From assembly GCA_933228675.1 (NCBI GenBank), contig OW121743.1:56337798-56401797 (forward strand): a DNA stretch of 64,000 bases, given 5' to 3'. Positions 35,590-47,362 of this stretch are shown here, one piece after another (positions within the stretch are counted from its first letter, which is position 1; the number at the start of each line of letters is the position of its first letter). The position numbers and the translations under genes were made by a program. The notes below the pieces were generated by a model. That model made no database searches. It was not told the origin of the DNA and worked only from the letters and a program-made list of their open reading frames with translations. Origin of the DNA: Stomorhina lunata. Taxonomy: Eukaryota; Arthropoda; Insecta; Diptera; Rhiniidae.

Positions 35590-38500
35590 TTATTGTGTAT
35601 CATTGTTTCTTTTTATTCTTCTTTTAACTTTAGATTTATGAATTTTTTGATTTTTTTCTGTTATAAATGTTACATTTTTATCATTTTTTACAACATGTTT
35701 TGAAAACCTTGGAGTTAGTTTATTTCTTCTATTTTCTTTTCTATAGACTATGTCATTTGTTTTAAGGTTTTTGGGTTTAATTCTGCCCTGATTTAATTTT
35801 TCTATTGTTTTTTTGACTGATGTTTGCATTTTTTCTTGAATTTTTGGAAAAATTATTTGTTGGTACTCATTGAGTTTTTGTAAATATTCATGTTTATTAT
35901 TGAATTTTAATTCTTTACTGAAGACGTGAGGTCTTCCAAAAAATAATTCATAGGGTGTTAGTTTTGTTGTTGAGTGAATAGAGTTGTTATAAGTTATGAG
36001 AGCTTCTGAAAAAATTTCGTCATGTTCAGTTGAAAGTTTGCTTTCTTTTCTTTTTGCTGTTATTATTCTATATAATTCTGTCAACGTGGAATGCAATCTC
36101 TCAATAGGTGCATTGCTAGAAGATTGTTGGAAAGAAGTTATATGTAAATGAATGTCAAATTGTTTGCAAAAGTCTTGAAAAATTATTGCAGTGAATTCTT
36201 TTCCTTGGTCACATATTATTTTTTTAGGGATACCGTAAGTGTTAATGAAACTTTTGAGAGATTTAATTATGTTTAGACTGGTTCTGGCCGTAATTGTGAA
36301 TCCTGCTGCAAATTTCGAGAATTTGTCTATAATAGTCAGTATTTGTTGATTATTTATGTGGTAAATATCTATATGGATAATGTCTAAAGGTCTTGAGGGT
36401 ATTTCCGGTGTTTGATAGACAATTTTTTGAGGATGTCTGTCATACTTAAGTGTGTGACAAATATCGCAGTTGTTAATTATTTGGGATATTTTGTTTTTCA
36501 TGTTAGGGAAGAAATACTCTTTTTTTAGATGTAGGTAAGTTTCATCTATCCCTCTGTGATTACTGTTTTGATGATATTTCATTATTATTTCGTCCTGATC
36601 ATCATTATTTATTACGTCTTTTATTTTTTGAGTACATCGTACTAAACGGTAAGTTTTATTATTTGAAAAATAGGTACTGAAGACCTTTTGTATAATTCTA
36701 AATATATTGTCTTCTGAATAAATTGCAATGAGTCGGTGTGGCTTAAGATATTTGACAAAAATTTTAATTATTGAATTTTCATCGAATGTTGGTGATTTAA
36801 TTATTTTTTTGATTTTATTTTTAAAAGGTACTTCTATTGTTACTTTCGTTTCTGAGTGAACTTCAAAGATTACTTGGATGTTGAATTCATTTAATGGTTT
36901 TTCCGAAATTGGTATACCATCATTTTGATTCTCTTCTGCAGAATGAATTGTACTACCAAGGGTACTTGCCACTGGGGTTACCTCGTGGTTATTTAAGTCC
37001 GTCTTTATTCTGCTGAGAGCATCGGCATTGGTATTTTGTGTACCTTTTTTATACACGATTTCATATTCAAATTCTTCTAACTTCAAACGCCAACGAACTA
37101 ACTTTGAGTTGGGTTCTTTTAGACCCATTATCCAAGTTAATGGCCTATGATCGGTCACTATTTTAAATTTTCGACCAAAAAGATACGGACGAAAGTACTT
37201 TGTTGCCCATACTATAGCTAACAATTCTTTTTCAATGGTTGAGTAATTTATTTCTGAAGTACTTAGGGTTCTGCTGGCGTAACAAATCGGTTTATCACTA
37301 CCTATCCGTCCTTGGGATAACACGGCGCCTAGTGCAAAATTACTAGCGTCTGTTGTTAAAATGAAATCTTTAGAGAAGTCTGGGTACTGTAATATTGGGT
37401 CATTACAGAGCAGATTCTTACACATTTCAAATGTTTTTACATAACTTTCAGTTAATTTTATGTCCATTCCTTTCTTTAAACAAACTGTTAAAGGTTTTGT
37501 CAGTTTGGCGAAATTCGGAATAAATTTTCTATAATATCCTAATAAGCCTAAAAATGATTTAAGGCTTTTTGCTGTTCGCGGAATCGGAAAATTTTTTACT
37601 GCACTTATTTTGCTTGGATTTGGTTTTATGCCTTCTGTTGACACAATATGTCCTAAAAATTCAATTTCCTTTCGTAGGAACTCTGACTTGTCTAATTGGA
37701 TCTTAAAATTTGAGTCTTTTAATTTTTCGAAAACTAAATCTAAATTCCTTATATGTTCTTGTAAAGAAGTGCCAAAAATAATAATGTCATCTAGATATAC
37801 GAGACAAACTTTACCTATCAGTTCCCTCAGAATATTGTCCATTACCCTTTGGAAGGTAGACGGGGCATTTTTAAGGCCGAATGGCATCCTGATAAATTCA
37901 TAATGACCTCCTTCTACAGAAAAGGCCGTTTTCGGTATGTCTTTAGGGTTCATCTCGATTTGATGAAACCCACTTGCAAGGTCTATGGTAGAAAAATATA
38001 CGCATCTTCCTAACTTATCTAGGAGTTCGTTTATATTTGGTATAGGATATTTATCCGTTATGGTTTTTTCATTGACTTTTCTGAAGTCAATTACCATCCT
38101 CCATTTTTGTTTTCCGCTTGCGTCCTTCTTTTTTGGGACAATCCATACTGGGGAACTCCACGGTGAATAACTATGGCGAATAATGTTTTGGTTAAGTAAT
38201 TTGGAGATTTGGTCTTGAACTTCCTTCTTGTGAATAAAAGGGTACCTGTAAGATTTTGTGTATACTGGAATTTCATCATTTGTAGGGATACTATGTCTAA
38301 TTTTATTGGAGAATGTTAGTTCCTGTCCTTCCCTATAAAATATTTCTGAATATTTTTTACATGTGTTTAATAGTAGCTTTCTTTCTTCGTTGTTGAGATG
38401 ATCAAGTCTGAGCAGATGTTTAATGTCGTTAGTTTCCTCACTTGTTGATGATTCCATATCAAAGGAATGAATTTCGAAGAAATCGTTGGAACAATAATTG

Positions 38501-39102
38501 TTTACTTTAATAGGCTGTTCGAAATAAACTAATTCTGGGTTATTGCTTATATTAGATACTTCTAGAAGACTAAACCACTTATTTGCTTTATATATCCCAC
38601 TCGATATAATGATGTTGAGTCCTACTTGAATTTCCGGGATCCAGATGTCGCCGAATTCGACATCCACTGGTAAATTAAGAATTTTTTTTGTATTAGGTTC
38701 TAATAAAAATTTTTCGGAACATAGATTTGGTTTATGGTGTAAAGGTATCACTACTGATTTTGTTTTTATTATATTTTTGTCTAAGTCAATTTGAGCTTTA
38801 AGGTTTGATAAATAATCAATTCCTAGTAAACCATCAAAATAATTATGAAATTTAAACACTAAAAATGAAAATTGGCCTGTCTGATTAAATTCATCAAAGA
38901 TTGGAAGTTTTACGGCTTCATTAACTTGGTGGCTTGTTAATATAGTTTTAATGACTGTTGGTTTACATTTAACGAGTTGTTGTGAGTTAACATGCTCTGG
39001 AGAAATGAAGGACATGGATGCACCTGTATCTATTAAGAATTTTAAGTTTTTATTATTAAATTTAATGTTAATATATGTTAATTGATTTCCATGTTTTTTC
39101 AC
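35590..39102 (-). CDS. pol: Errantivirus Pol polyprotein
   Basis: 1,170 codons from the first near-cognate start; in vivo it is probably made as a Gag-Pol fusion by -1 frameshifting, because there is no ATG and its frame is open back through the slippery site. Domains in order: aspartic protease (LIDTGAS near residue 23), reverse transcriptase (LASGFHQIE near 376; YLDD near 436), RNase H (TTDASNFALGAVLSQG near 575; VTDHRPLTW), then integrase with an HHCC zinc finger (HRGIDETYLHL ... CDICHTLK) and the catalytic D, D, E residues in IDIYHINN, CDQGKEF and NAPIERLHS. All key motifs are present without stops, so it is predicted to be enzymatically competent. Confidence 0.95.
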   Translation of the reverse strand: MKKHGNQLTYINIKFNNKNLKFLIDTGASMSFISPEHVNSQQLVKCKPTVIKTILTSHQVNEAVKLPIFDEFNQTGQFSFLVFKFHNYFDGLLGIDYLSNLKAQIDLDKNIIKTKSVVIPLHHKPNLCSEKFLLEPNTKKILNLPVDVEFGDIWIPEIQVGLNIIISSGIYKANKWFSLLEVSNISNNPELVYFEQPIKVNNYCSNDFFEIHSFDMESSTSEETNDIKHLLRLDHLNNEERKLLLNTCKKYSEIFYREGQELTFSNKIRHSIPTNDEIPVYTKSYRYPFIHKKEVQDQISKLLNQNIIRHSYSPWSSPVWIVPKKKDASGKQKWRMVIDFRKVNEKTITDKYPIPNINELLDKLGRCVYFSTIDLASGFHQIEMNPKDIPKTAFSVEGGHYEFIRMPFGLKNAPSTFQRVMDNILRELIGKVCLVYLDDIIIFGTSLQEHIRNLDLVFEKLKDSNFKIQLDKSEFLRKEIEFLGHIVSTEGIKPNPSKISAVKNFPIPRTAKSLKSFLGLLGYYRKFIPNFAKLTKPLTVCLKKGMDIKLTESYVKTFEMCKNLLCNDPILQYPDFSKDFILTTDASNFALGAVLSQGRIGSDKPICYASRTLSTSEINYSTIEKELLAIVWATKYFRPYLFGRKFKIVTDHRPLTWIMGLKEPNSKLVRWRLKLEEFEYEIVYKKGTQNTNADALSRIKTDLNNHEVTPVASTLGSTIHSAEENQNDGIPISEKPLNEFNIQVIFEVHSETKVTIEVPFKNKIKKIIKSPTFDENSIIKIFVKYLKPHRLIAIYSEDNIFRIIQKVFSTYFSNNKTYRLVRCTQKIKDVINNDDQDEIIMKYHQNSNHRGIDETYLHLKKEYFFPNMKNKISQIINNCDICHTLKYDRHPQKIVYQTPEIPSRPLDIIHIDIYHINNQQILTIIDKFSKFAAGFTITARTSLNIIKSLKSFINTYGIPKKIICDQGKEFTAIIFQDFCKQFDIHLHITSFQQSSSNAPIERLHSTLTELYRIITAKRKESKLSTEHDEIFSEALITYNNSIHSTTKLTPYELFFGRPHVFSKELKFNNKHEYLQKLNEYQQIIFPKIQEKMQTSVKKTIEKLNQGRIKPKNLKTNDIVYRKENRRNKLTPRFSKHVVKNDKNVTFITEKNQKIHKSKVKRRIKRNNDTQ

Positions 39103-39104
39103 AT

Positions 39105-40316
39105 CTAGGTATCCTGTGGATTTCCCGATGTGGCGTCTAAAAAATTTGCTTCCTCCTCTACATTGGATAACTCACAATTGTTTATATCCATTGGATACCT
39201 TCTCGTTTGTGAGCTTGGACTTTGTTTAATTGCAAATTGGTTCGAAAATGAGTTTTTATTTCTTAGATGAGAGAATCCACTTGAAGTGTCCATTGGTTCA
39301 GGTGGTGGTAGTCTAGGTATATTATTATTAAATGAAGTGTTCTGCTGTGGAGTATTATTAAAGTATCTTTGTATGTTAGGATTTTGATATTGCCTTATAT
39401 TGAAAGGACTTTGATAATTTTGATGTAAATTACCATAATTTTGGTTTCTATTCTGAAATTTGCTATAAAAGTTATTACCGTACTGTCTGTTGTTGTTGGC
39501 ATAACGATTTCTATTAAAGGGGATATTATTGTATTTTGGTTGGTTTTGATACCTATTAAAATTTCTTTGTCCGAAACTTTGTTGATAATAAATGTTTTGT
39601 TCCTTTATGCAGAAATCTAATGCTTCCGCTAAATTGATTGGTCTCATTGCTCGGATAGTTGTTCCTAAAGGGTCTTTTAGTCCAGTCGTGAATGCATTAA
39701 GGCACATTTCAGCGTATAGTTTTTTCTTTGCGTCTATAACATTTGCGTCGGTTTCATGCAATAATATGTTATTGCATAAAGCTGATTGTAGCTCAATTAC
39801 TTCCCCGTAAAATTTCTCAAATGTTTTGTTATACTGTCTTAAAGTGTGTAGGTCTTTAATCAGTGAGGTTTCAGTACGTTTGTCTGCGTAATATGTAATA
39901 AGATTGTCCTTGATACTGTCCCAATTCAGTGGGGTCCCATACATGTTTAGTATTTCGTTTGCTTGGCCATCGATTTTATTCCTAATGGCTCTCAGCAAAA
40001 TTTGTCCGTAAGGTGTTTTGTCTGTACCTCGAATAAATAAAAGTATTTCTTCTACATTATTAATAAATTCATGGAGAAGCCTAGGATTTCCGTCAAAAGT
40101 TGGTAATTGCTTTATAGCATCCGGTATTTTCAAAGATTGAAATACTTCGTTTTGGAGATCAATTATTGATCCACCGGTACTAGTTCCACTAGTACCGGAT
40201 CCCTTAGTATTATTTTGTTCGAGGCTCATTATTTCAAGGTTTCCTGCCTCTGGTATAGAAGTTAAACTTTTACTTTTAAATATACTATATGGTGAGAATC
40301 TATGTTTCTTTAACAT
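39105..40316 (-). CDS. gag: Errantivirus Gag
   Basis: 403 codons with an ATG start at 40316 and a TAG stop at 39105. The N-terminal and middle part is a capsid-like helical region. The C-terminal third is strongly Asn/Gln/Arg/Tyr-rich (NRYQNQPKYNNIPFNRNRY type) and replaces the CCHC zinc knuckles, which are absent here as in several 17.6-like elements; it probably binds RNA through basic residues. The stop overlaps the beginning of pol, and the slippery heptamer lies about 30 bases before it. Intact. Confidence 0.9.
   Translation of the reverse strand: MLKKHRFSPYSIFKSKSLTSIPEAGNLEIMSLEQNNTKGSGTSGTSTGGSIIDLQNEVFQSLKIPDAIKQLPTFDGNPRLLHEFINNVEEILLFIRGTDKTPYGQILLRAIRNKIDGQANEILNMYGTPLNWDSIKDNLITYYADKRTETSLIKDLHTLRQYNKTFEKFYGEVIELQSALCNNILLHETDANVIDAKKKLYAEMCLNAFTTGLKDPLGTTIRAMRPINLAEALDFCIKEQNIYYQQSFGQRNFNRYQNQPKYNNIPFNRNRYANNNRQYGNNFYSKFQNRNQNYGNLHQNYQSPFNIRQYQNPNIQRYFNNTPQQNTSFNNNIPRLPPPEPMDTSSGFSHLRNKNSFSNQFAIKQSPSSQTRRYPMDINNCELSNVEEEANFLDATSGNPQDT
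39138..39144 (-). promoter_or_regulatory. Putative -1 ribosomal frameshift site (U UUU UUA)
   Basis: On the minus strand TTTTTTA lies in the gag frame as AAT-TTT-TTA, the X XXY YYZ arrangement used for -1 slippage. From here the -1 frame is open without interruption into pol, while gag ends about 30 bases downstream. A stimulatory RNA structure was not assessed. Confidence 0.7.
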
Positions 40317-40959
40317 TTATTATGTTTAAAAAAAAATAAAAGTAACTTACAGGAAAAATAGAGATATTATTTTCATTGTTGGACCTTAAAGGAAGAGATT
40401 TTTTTTTATTTGTTTTTGTTTTGGTGTTTTTTTTTTCTTTTTGTTATTAATCGACTTAAACGTAGGTTGACGGAGTAAGTGTTTGTTATTATGTACGAGT
40501 GGTTAATCAAATAATTTTATTTTCGTAATTTTAAAAAAATTTCTTTTATTTCTATAAGGCTAATGATATTCCATCAAAGCCTTTAGATTTTTTTTTTTCT
40601 CTTTTTCTTTTTAATAATTAAAATTTCGTGTATTTTTTTTCAAATTTCTTTTTTTGATCTTTTTATATTTTATATTCGTTCAAAACATTTATTTCCTTTT
40701 TTTTTTATCCTTATATAATTTTTTTTTTATCCTTATAAAATTTTTTTTATCCTTATAAAAATTTTTTTTTTTTTTTTTTTTATCCTTTTATAATTTTTTA
40801 TCCTTATATATTTTTTTTGGACTTATTCTTATTTTATATCCTTTTTATAGTTATTTTTTCTGTACACTGTCCTTTACATATCAATTTCTTTTTATACTAA
40901 ATACATTGACTTCGTACATATCACAAACACTCACTTAAAACCGCCCGTACGACTGCGCC
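40317..40959 (-). other. 5' leader of the retrotransposon
   Basis: About 640 bases between the primer binding site and gag. It contains a run of TTTTTATCCTTATA-type repeats (about 40690-40870). No open frame of interest. Packaging or splice-donor signals probably lie here but could not be pinpointed. Confidence 0.5.
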
Positions 40960-40960
40960 A
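40950..40960 (-). other. Primer binding site (tRNA-Ser type)
   Basis: On the minus strand TGGCGCAGTCG begins at the last base of the 5' LTR and is complementary to the 3' end of insect tRNA-Ser, the primer known for 17.6 and 297. The match ends after 11 bases. Confidence 0.8.
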
Positions 40961-41363
40961 GTTAACGTAATGAAATTAAACACTTTCAATTCCAGTTGAT
41001 TAATAATAATTTTTATTATTGTCTTTTTCTTTTTATATAAAAAATGTAATTAAAATAAATGCTTAATTTAAATTATTACAAAAATGCTTATGTTTTTAAT
41101 TTGCAAGAATTATTAGGAAAAGAAAAGTAAGTAGGTCACTTTAGGTCAAGTAATTGGGAAATTGTAAAAATGCAAGTTATTGGGAAATTATAAAAATGTT
41201 TATGTTTTTAATTTACAAGAATTATTAGGAAAAAGAAAAGCAAGTATAAATTTATAAAAGTAGGTCACTTTGGTTTAAGTCATTGTTGTTGTATTCTGGT
41301 GAGCTGATTGTTGTTGTTGGTTTTTATTGTTGGATTTAGGTGGGTTGGTTGCCATTGGTAACT
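40960..41363 (-). repeat. 5' LTR
   Basis: 404 bp, identical by eye to 33277-33680. It would hold the promoter and transcription start of the element. Confidence 0.95.
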
Positions 41364-41367
41364 CTCG
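41364..41367. repeat. Target site duplication CTCG (right)
   Basis: Matches 33273-33276. Confidence 0.85.
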
Positions 41368-43330
41368 CATATCAGGCCCATAGCCGGAAATGACATTAAT
41401 CTCAAAAATTTGAAAATAATATCAAATACGTATCTTTCTTAAGAACTTAGGGAAAAATTGTTAAATTGTTGGTCCATATTTGACCTTAGTAGTGAAGGGT
41501 ATCATATAGTCGGCTTGACCGACTATAGCTTTTCTTGCTTGTTGATTTTTTCAGCAGTGAATTACTAGACCGATGTCCTAACCCATATTTTTATAGTTCT
41601 GGAAGAACTCGCGGCACATGTTAGTGCACTAACGGGTTAGTTAGTGCATTAACGGGTGTTAACGTATTTCCCCACGTGATAATACGAGGAGGTCAGTGTC
41701 CACAGTTGAGATAAAGGATAACCAAGATAAGTCTGGGTAATTAAAAAGGTTGGAAAGTATAAAGAAATCTGAGGATTGTGGTAGTAAAAGTGATTGTGGG
41801 AATTAGTATAAACTGTGTTCCACGGATTCGGACGATTCCGAAATTTATTTACGTACTTCTGTTTTAAAAAATATTCCCAAATTAACAGTGTCGCAATAAT
41901 TATTAAGAATATATTTTTTAGTTCTCTCGAACTATATATTTTGTTGCTATAAATTGGATTTTGACTTTGTTACTTGTATATTTTGTTTTTATCTTTTCTT
42001 TAACAAAGCGCACCAACCGACTTTGTTAACATTGAAATCTCATCTGATTTTCACGAGTTTCATTAATGATCGTGATATTTACGAAAATTATAAAAAGTCT
42101 TCGGCTCCTGGTGGTATGGATTGGATATCTTTGATGAAAAGAAAGGGCTGTGAGAAAACTTTTAATTAGTTATCGATTTTTGTTATAATATAAGATTTTA
42201 AAAATATTTTAGATGTTAATTTTTAGTTTTGTTTTTTAATAATTAATAAAATTTTATATTATTTTTTCTCTTTTCAGTACAACGAGGTATCTTAAACATG
42301 TAAGTATAGTTAAATAACTTGGATGTTATATACCGGGACTCATCTCACTTTAAGATTTCTTATAAATGATCTTGTTTTTATTAAAAATATTATACAGTCA
42401 AATTGGGCCATTATGAAGTCAAAATATGGCACTCTGTGCCATCTCAGAGAGGGTATAAGTCCTTCTTAAAGGCACTCCGTTAAATAAATTTCTGTATTTA
42501 ACATGCCTGAACCCACAAGCGCTTGGCTTCTTTTGCTACACAAGAATTTGTTAACCAAATTTGTTGTATTTTTGGCCGGTAGTTTTTCTGGACATTGGCT
42601 ACTTCACCCGTAATCTTGGTTCGAATGATTAACGATAACCTTCCGACCTACCGACCGACCACCAATGGCACGCTGGAAGAAATAATTAAAGTAATCAATC
42701 AAAATTACAGGCCGATTTTCAGAAAAATTTATTACAGAAATTTGTTTTGGTGTTGGGTTTATTGGTATTGGAATAAGTCAAAATCGGTTTATTATTTTAG
42801 ATAACTTTCATGAAATTCTGGCCATAAGTTTAAGTATATTTTTATAAAACTTGCAAGAAATTTTGCTTATATAAACAAAAATCATTCAGGCATGTTTTGA
42901 TGAAATCGGTTCATATTTGGCCATAGCTTCCCTAAATGACCTTCTGACAAAATCCTCTAAACTACGTCGTAATTTACAAAAACGCATCAAATCTAAAGAT
43001 AATGACAATTTTAAATTTATATCAAAATTTTTAGTTTCGTGAAAATCCATCCACATTTGTCCGTTTTTCCCTCATAAAAACCAATGACGAAAATGGCTTA
43101 ATGGATTTTCATGATATAAGACTTATCACATTTAGAATATTCACAGTTTTAAGATTATGTTATAAAAATTTTTGCCATCTTCGATTTTTAAAAAAAATTA
43201 AAGGAATGGAAAATTTTTATAGAAAAATATTTATTTTAATTTGAAGTGCTTAAAACTCCGAATACGTTAAATTTGGAAAAAAAATGTAAGTTAACCCGGT
43301 TAAGTTAAATTCTAGAAAAAATATTTACTC
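41368..43330. other. Intron with dispersed-repeat fragments
   Basis: No exon recognised. It contains repeat text shared with 7.2 kb and 55 kb (GATCGTGATATTTACGAAAA at 42068) and a fragment of the GGACCGAT family near 42880-43120. Short open frames here (e.g. 42595-42804) show no domain. Confidence 0.5.
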
Positions 43331-43344
43331 GGGCAATTATTTCA

Positions 43345-46300
43345 AAAAATTTTCTTTTTATAGGAAAATTTTCAAAAATTTACTTTTTATAGGAAATTTT
43401 TAAAAAATTTACTTTTTATAGGAAATTTTTCAAAAATTTACTTTTTATAGGAAATTTTTCAAAAATTTACTTTTTATAGGAAATTTTGCAAAAATTTTTC
43501 AAAAATTTACTTTACAAGAAATTTTTCAAAAATTTACTTTTTATAGAAAATTATTCAAAAATTTCCTTTTTTTATAGGAAATTTTTCAAAAATTTACATT
43601 TTTTTTTATAGGAAATTTTTCAAAAATTTACTTTTTCTATTGGAAATTTTTTTAAAAATTTACTTTTTCTATTGGAAATTTTTTAAAAATTTACTTTTTA
43701 TAGGTAGCTTTTCTAAAATTTACTTTTTATAGGAAATTTTTCAGAAATTTACTTTTTATAGGAAATTTTTCAAAAATTTACTTTTTATAGGAAATTTTTC
43801 AAAAATTTACTTTTTATAGGAAATTTTTTAAAAATTTACTTTTTATAGGAAATTTTTCAAAAATTTACTTTTTTATAGGAAAGTTTTCAAAAATTTACTT
43901 TTTATAGGAAAATTTTCAAAAATTTACTTTTTATAGGATATTTTTCAAAAATTTACTTTTTATAGGAAATTTTTCAAAAATTTACGTTTTATAGGATATT
44001 TTTCAAAAATTTACTTTTTATAGGAAATTTTTCAAAAATTTACTTTTTATAGGAAATTTTTCAAAAATTTACTTTTTATAAGAAATTTTTCAAAAATTTT
44101 TCAAAATTTTAATTTTTATAGGAAATTTTTCAAAAATTTACTTTTTATAGGAAATTTTTCAAAAATTTTCTTTTTATAGGAAATTTTTAAAAAATTTACT
44201 TTTTATAGGAAATTTTTCAAAAATTTACTTTTTATAGGAAATTTTTCACAAATTTAATTTTTATAGGAAATTTTTCAAAAATTTACTTTTTATAGGAAAT
44301 TTTTCAAAAATTTACTTTTTATAGGAAATTTTTCAAAAATTTACTTTTTATAGGAAATTTTTCAAAAATTTACTTTTTATAGGAAATTTTTCAAAAATTT
44401 ACTTTTGATAGGAAATTTTTCAAAAATTTACTTTTTATAGGAAATTTTTCAAAAATTTACTTTTTATAGGAAATTTTTCAAAAATTTACTTTTTATAGGA
44501 AATTTTTCAAAAATTTACTTTTTATAGGAAATTTTTCAAAAATTTACTTTTTATAGGAAATTTTTCAAAAATTTACTTTTACAGGAAATTTTTTAAAAAT
44601 TTACTTTTTATAGGAAATTTTTCAAAAATTTACTTTTTATAGGAAATTTTTCAAAAATTTACTTTTTATAGGAAATTTTTCAAAAATTTACTTTTTATAG
44701 GAAATTTTTCAAAAATTTACTTTTTATAGGAAATTTTTCAAAAATTTACTTTTTATAGGAAATTTTTCAAAAATTTACTTTTTATAGGAAATTTTTCAAA
44801 AATTTACTTTTTATAGGAAATTTTTCAAAAATTTACTTTTTATAGGAAATTTTTCGAAAATTTACTTTTTATATGAAATTTTTCAAAAATTTACTTTTTA
44901 TAGGAAATTTTTCAAAAATTTACTTTTTATAGGAAATTTTTCAAAAATTTACTTTTTAAAGGAAATTTTTCAAAAATTTACTTTTTATAGGAAATTTTTC
45001 AAAAATTTACTTTTTATAGGAAATTTTTCAAAAATTTACTTTTTATAGGAAATTTTTCAAAAATTTACTTTTTATAGGAAATTTTTCAAAAATTTACTTT
45101 TTATAGGAAATTTTTCAAAAATTTACTTTTAATAGGAAATTTTTCAAAAATTTACTTTTTATAGAAAATTTTTCAAAAATTTACTTTTTATAGGAAATTT
45201 TTCAAAAATTTACTTTTTATAGGAAATTTTTCAAAAATTTACTTTTTATAGGAAATTTTTCAAAAATTTACTTTTTATAGGAAATTTTTCAAAAATTTAC
45301 TTTTTATAGGAAATTTTTCAAAGATTTACTTTTTATAGGAAATTTTTCAAAAATTTACTTTTTATAGGAAATTTTTCAAAAATTTACTTTTTATAGGAAA
45401 TTTTTCAAAAATTTACTTTTTATAGGAAGTTTTTCAAAAATTTACTTTTTATAGGAAATTTTTCAAAAATTTACTTTTTATAGGAAATTTTTCGAAAATT
45501 TACTTTTTATAGGAAATTTTTCAAAAATTTACTTTTTATAGGAAATTTTTCAAAAATTTACTTTTTATCGGAAATTTTTCAAAAATTTACTTTTTAAAGG
45601 AAATTTTTCAAAAATTTACTTTTTATAGGAAATTTTTCAAAAATTTACTTTTTATAGGAAATTTTTCAAAAATTTTCTTTTGGTAGGAAATTTTTAAAAA
45701 TTTACTTTTTATAGGATATTTTTCAAAATTTTACTTTTTATAGGAAATTTTTCAAAAATTTACTTTTTATAGGAAATTTTTGAAAAATTTACTTTTTATT
45801 GGAAATTTTTTAAAAATTTACTTTTTATAGGAAATTTTTCAAAAATTTACTTTTTATAGGAAATTTTTCAAAAATTTACTTTTTATAGGAAATTTTTCAA
45901 AAATTTACTTTTTATAGGAAATTTTTCAAAAATTTACTTTTTATAGGAAATTTTTCAAAAATTTACTTTTTATAGGAAATTTTTCAAAAATTTACTTTTT
46001 ATAGGAAATTTTTCAAAAATTTACTTTTTATAGGAAATTTTTCAAAAATTTACTTTTTATAGGAAATTTTTCAAAAATTTACTTTTTATAGGAAATTTTT
46101 CAAAAATTTACTTTTTATAGGAAATTTTTCAAAAATTTACTTTTTATAGGAAATTTTTCAAAAATTTTCTTTTGGTAGGAAATTTTTAAAAATTTACTTT
46201 TTATAGGATATTTTTCAAAAATTTACTTTTTATAGGAAATTTTTCAAAAATTTACTTTTTATAGGAAATTTTTGAAAAATTTACTTTTTATAGGAAATTT

Positions 46301-46500
46301 TTCAAAAATTTACTTTTTATAGGAAATTTTTCAAAAATTTACTTTTTATAGGAAATTTTTCAAAAATTTACTTTTTATAGGAAATTTTTCAAATATTTAC
46401 TTTTTATAGGAAATTTTTCAAAAATATACTTTTTATAGGAAATTTTTCAAAAATTTACGTTTTATAGGAAATTTTTAAAAATTTAATTTTGTAGGAATTT
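43345..46500. repeat. 29-bp AT satellite array S4, 3.2 kb
   Basis: About 108 units with the core ACTTTTTATAGGAAATTTTT and weak 8-bp inverted arms (AAAAATTT / AAATTTTT). Very homogeneous in the middle. A variant pair with CTTTTGGTAGG occurs at 45676 and 46168 (offset 492 bp, 17 units), showing that a block of units was duplicated. The array at 63.5 kb has the same monomer in inverted orientation. Confidence 0.97.
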
Positions 46501-47362
46501 TGCTATGAAAAATATTATAAATTTATTTTTATGAAAGAAAAAAAATTGATAGGTTCTGATCAAAACTTAAGATTTATTTAATTTTCTGAAGTTGGTCACC
46601 TATATTTTTAAAAACACTAAAACGCAAAACGCTTTATATCTCAATTTGAAAAAAGTGGACTTATCCGCTTTCAAAATAACGTCTTCATATTTATATAAGT
46701 TTTGATGAAATATTTGCATGCCGGCAAAATTTAGCAAATATTTGTCTTTATACAAGGAAAAGTAATCCTTTGACCTTAGTGGTGAAGGGTATCGTATGGT
46801 CGGGCTTGACCGACTATATCACTTCCCTTCTTATTATTTGTTGGCTTTAGTTTTCGAGATATATATTTTTCGAAATAGTAATACGATTTTACCCAAAAAA
46901 GCATAGACATCGTTCTTGGTCCAAAATATGAGCCGCTTGAAAGAGTAATTTTTTCGGCATATTTTGTACGATATCTCTAAAACGGCTAAGCGGATTAGGA
47001 AAAATGTGAAGACGACTTAAAAATAAAGTTGTTCTTAAATTTCGGTTTTCCATATTAGCTCATTATAACCAGCTGTTTTGAAGTTATATTATTATGTAAC
47101 ACTATATGCAAAAAAAAATTGTTTTTTGAAATAAAAAAAAGTATATATCTCAAAAACTAGAGCCAACTCGCAAAAGCCAATGTCATTTTCGGATTAAGCA
47201 GACCAAAGCCATCTAGATTTATTTAACAAATCTTATGCCGCAAAATCTTAATGACCATAATTTTATAATTTGTTTGTGAATTAGAGGGTATATCTATCAT
47301 ATACTTTCTACTTTCAAATCAAAACTTAATAAATATAAATTGTAATTTCTTCATCTTTCCAG
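46501..47362. other. Intron, with a dispersed-repeat fragment
   Basis: At 46741-46830 lies a fragment with GTGGTGAAGGGTATCGTATG and CGGGCTTGACCGACTATA, shared with 3.65, 41.5, 52.65 and 55.9 kb. The final bases TTCATCTTTCCAG form the acceptor for the next exon. Confidence 0.55.

Larger units (their letters stand above)
33277..41363 (-). mobile_element. Errantivirus-like gypsy-class LTR retrotransposon, complete
   Basis: An 8,087-bp insertion in the RhoGAP intron, antisense to that gene. It has two 404-bp LTRs that appear identical base for base, a CTCG target duplication, a tRNA-Ser primer site, gag, pol and env in that order, and a purine tract before the 3' LTR. The order, the tRNA-Ser site and the env with a furin-type site place it with the insect 17.6/297/gypsy errantivirus group, which can act as endogenous retroviruses. 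No disabling stop or frameshift was seen in any of the three genes. Confidence 0.95.

Noticed and set aside
41954..42169. 71-codon frame followed by an acceptor-like TTTTCAG at 42278 as exons of a gene
   Set aside because: The frame lies in a dispersed repeat shared with 7.2 and 55 kb and the following candidate exon stops at once.
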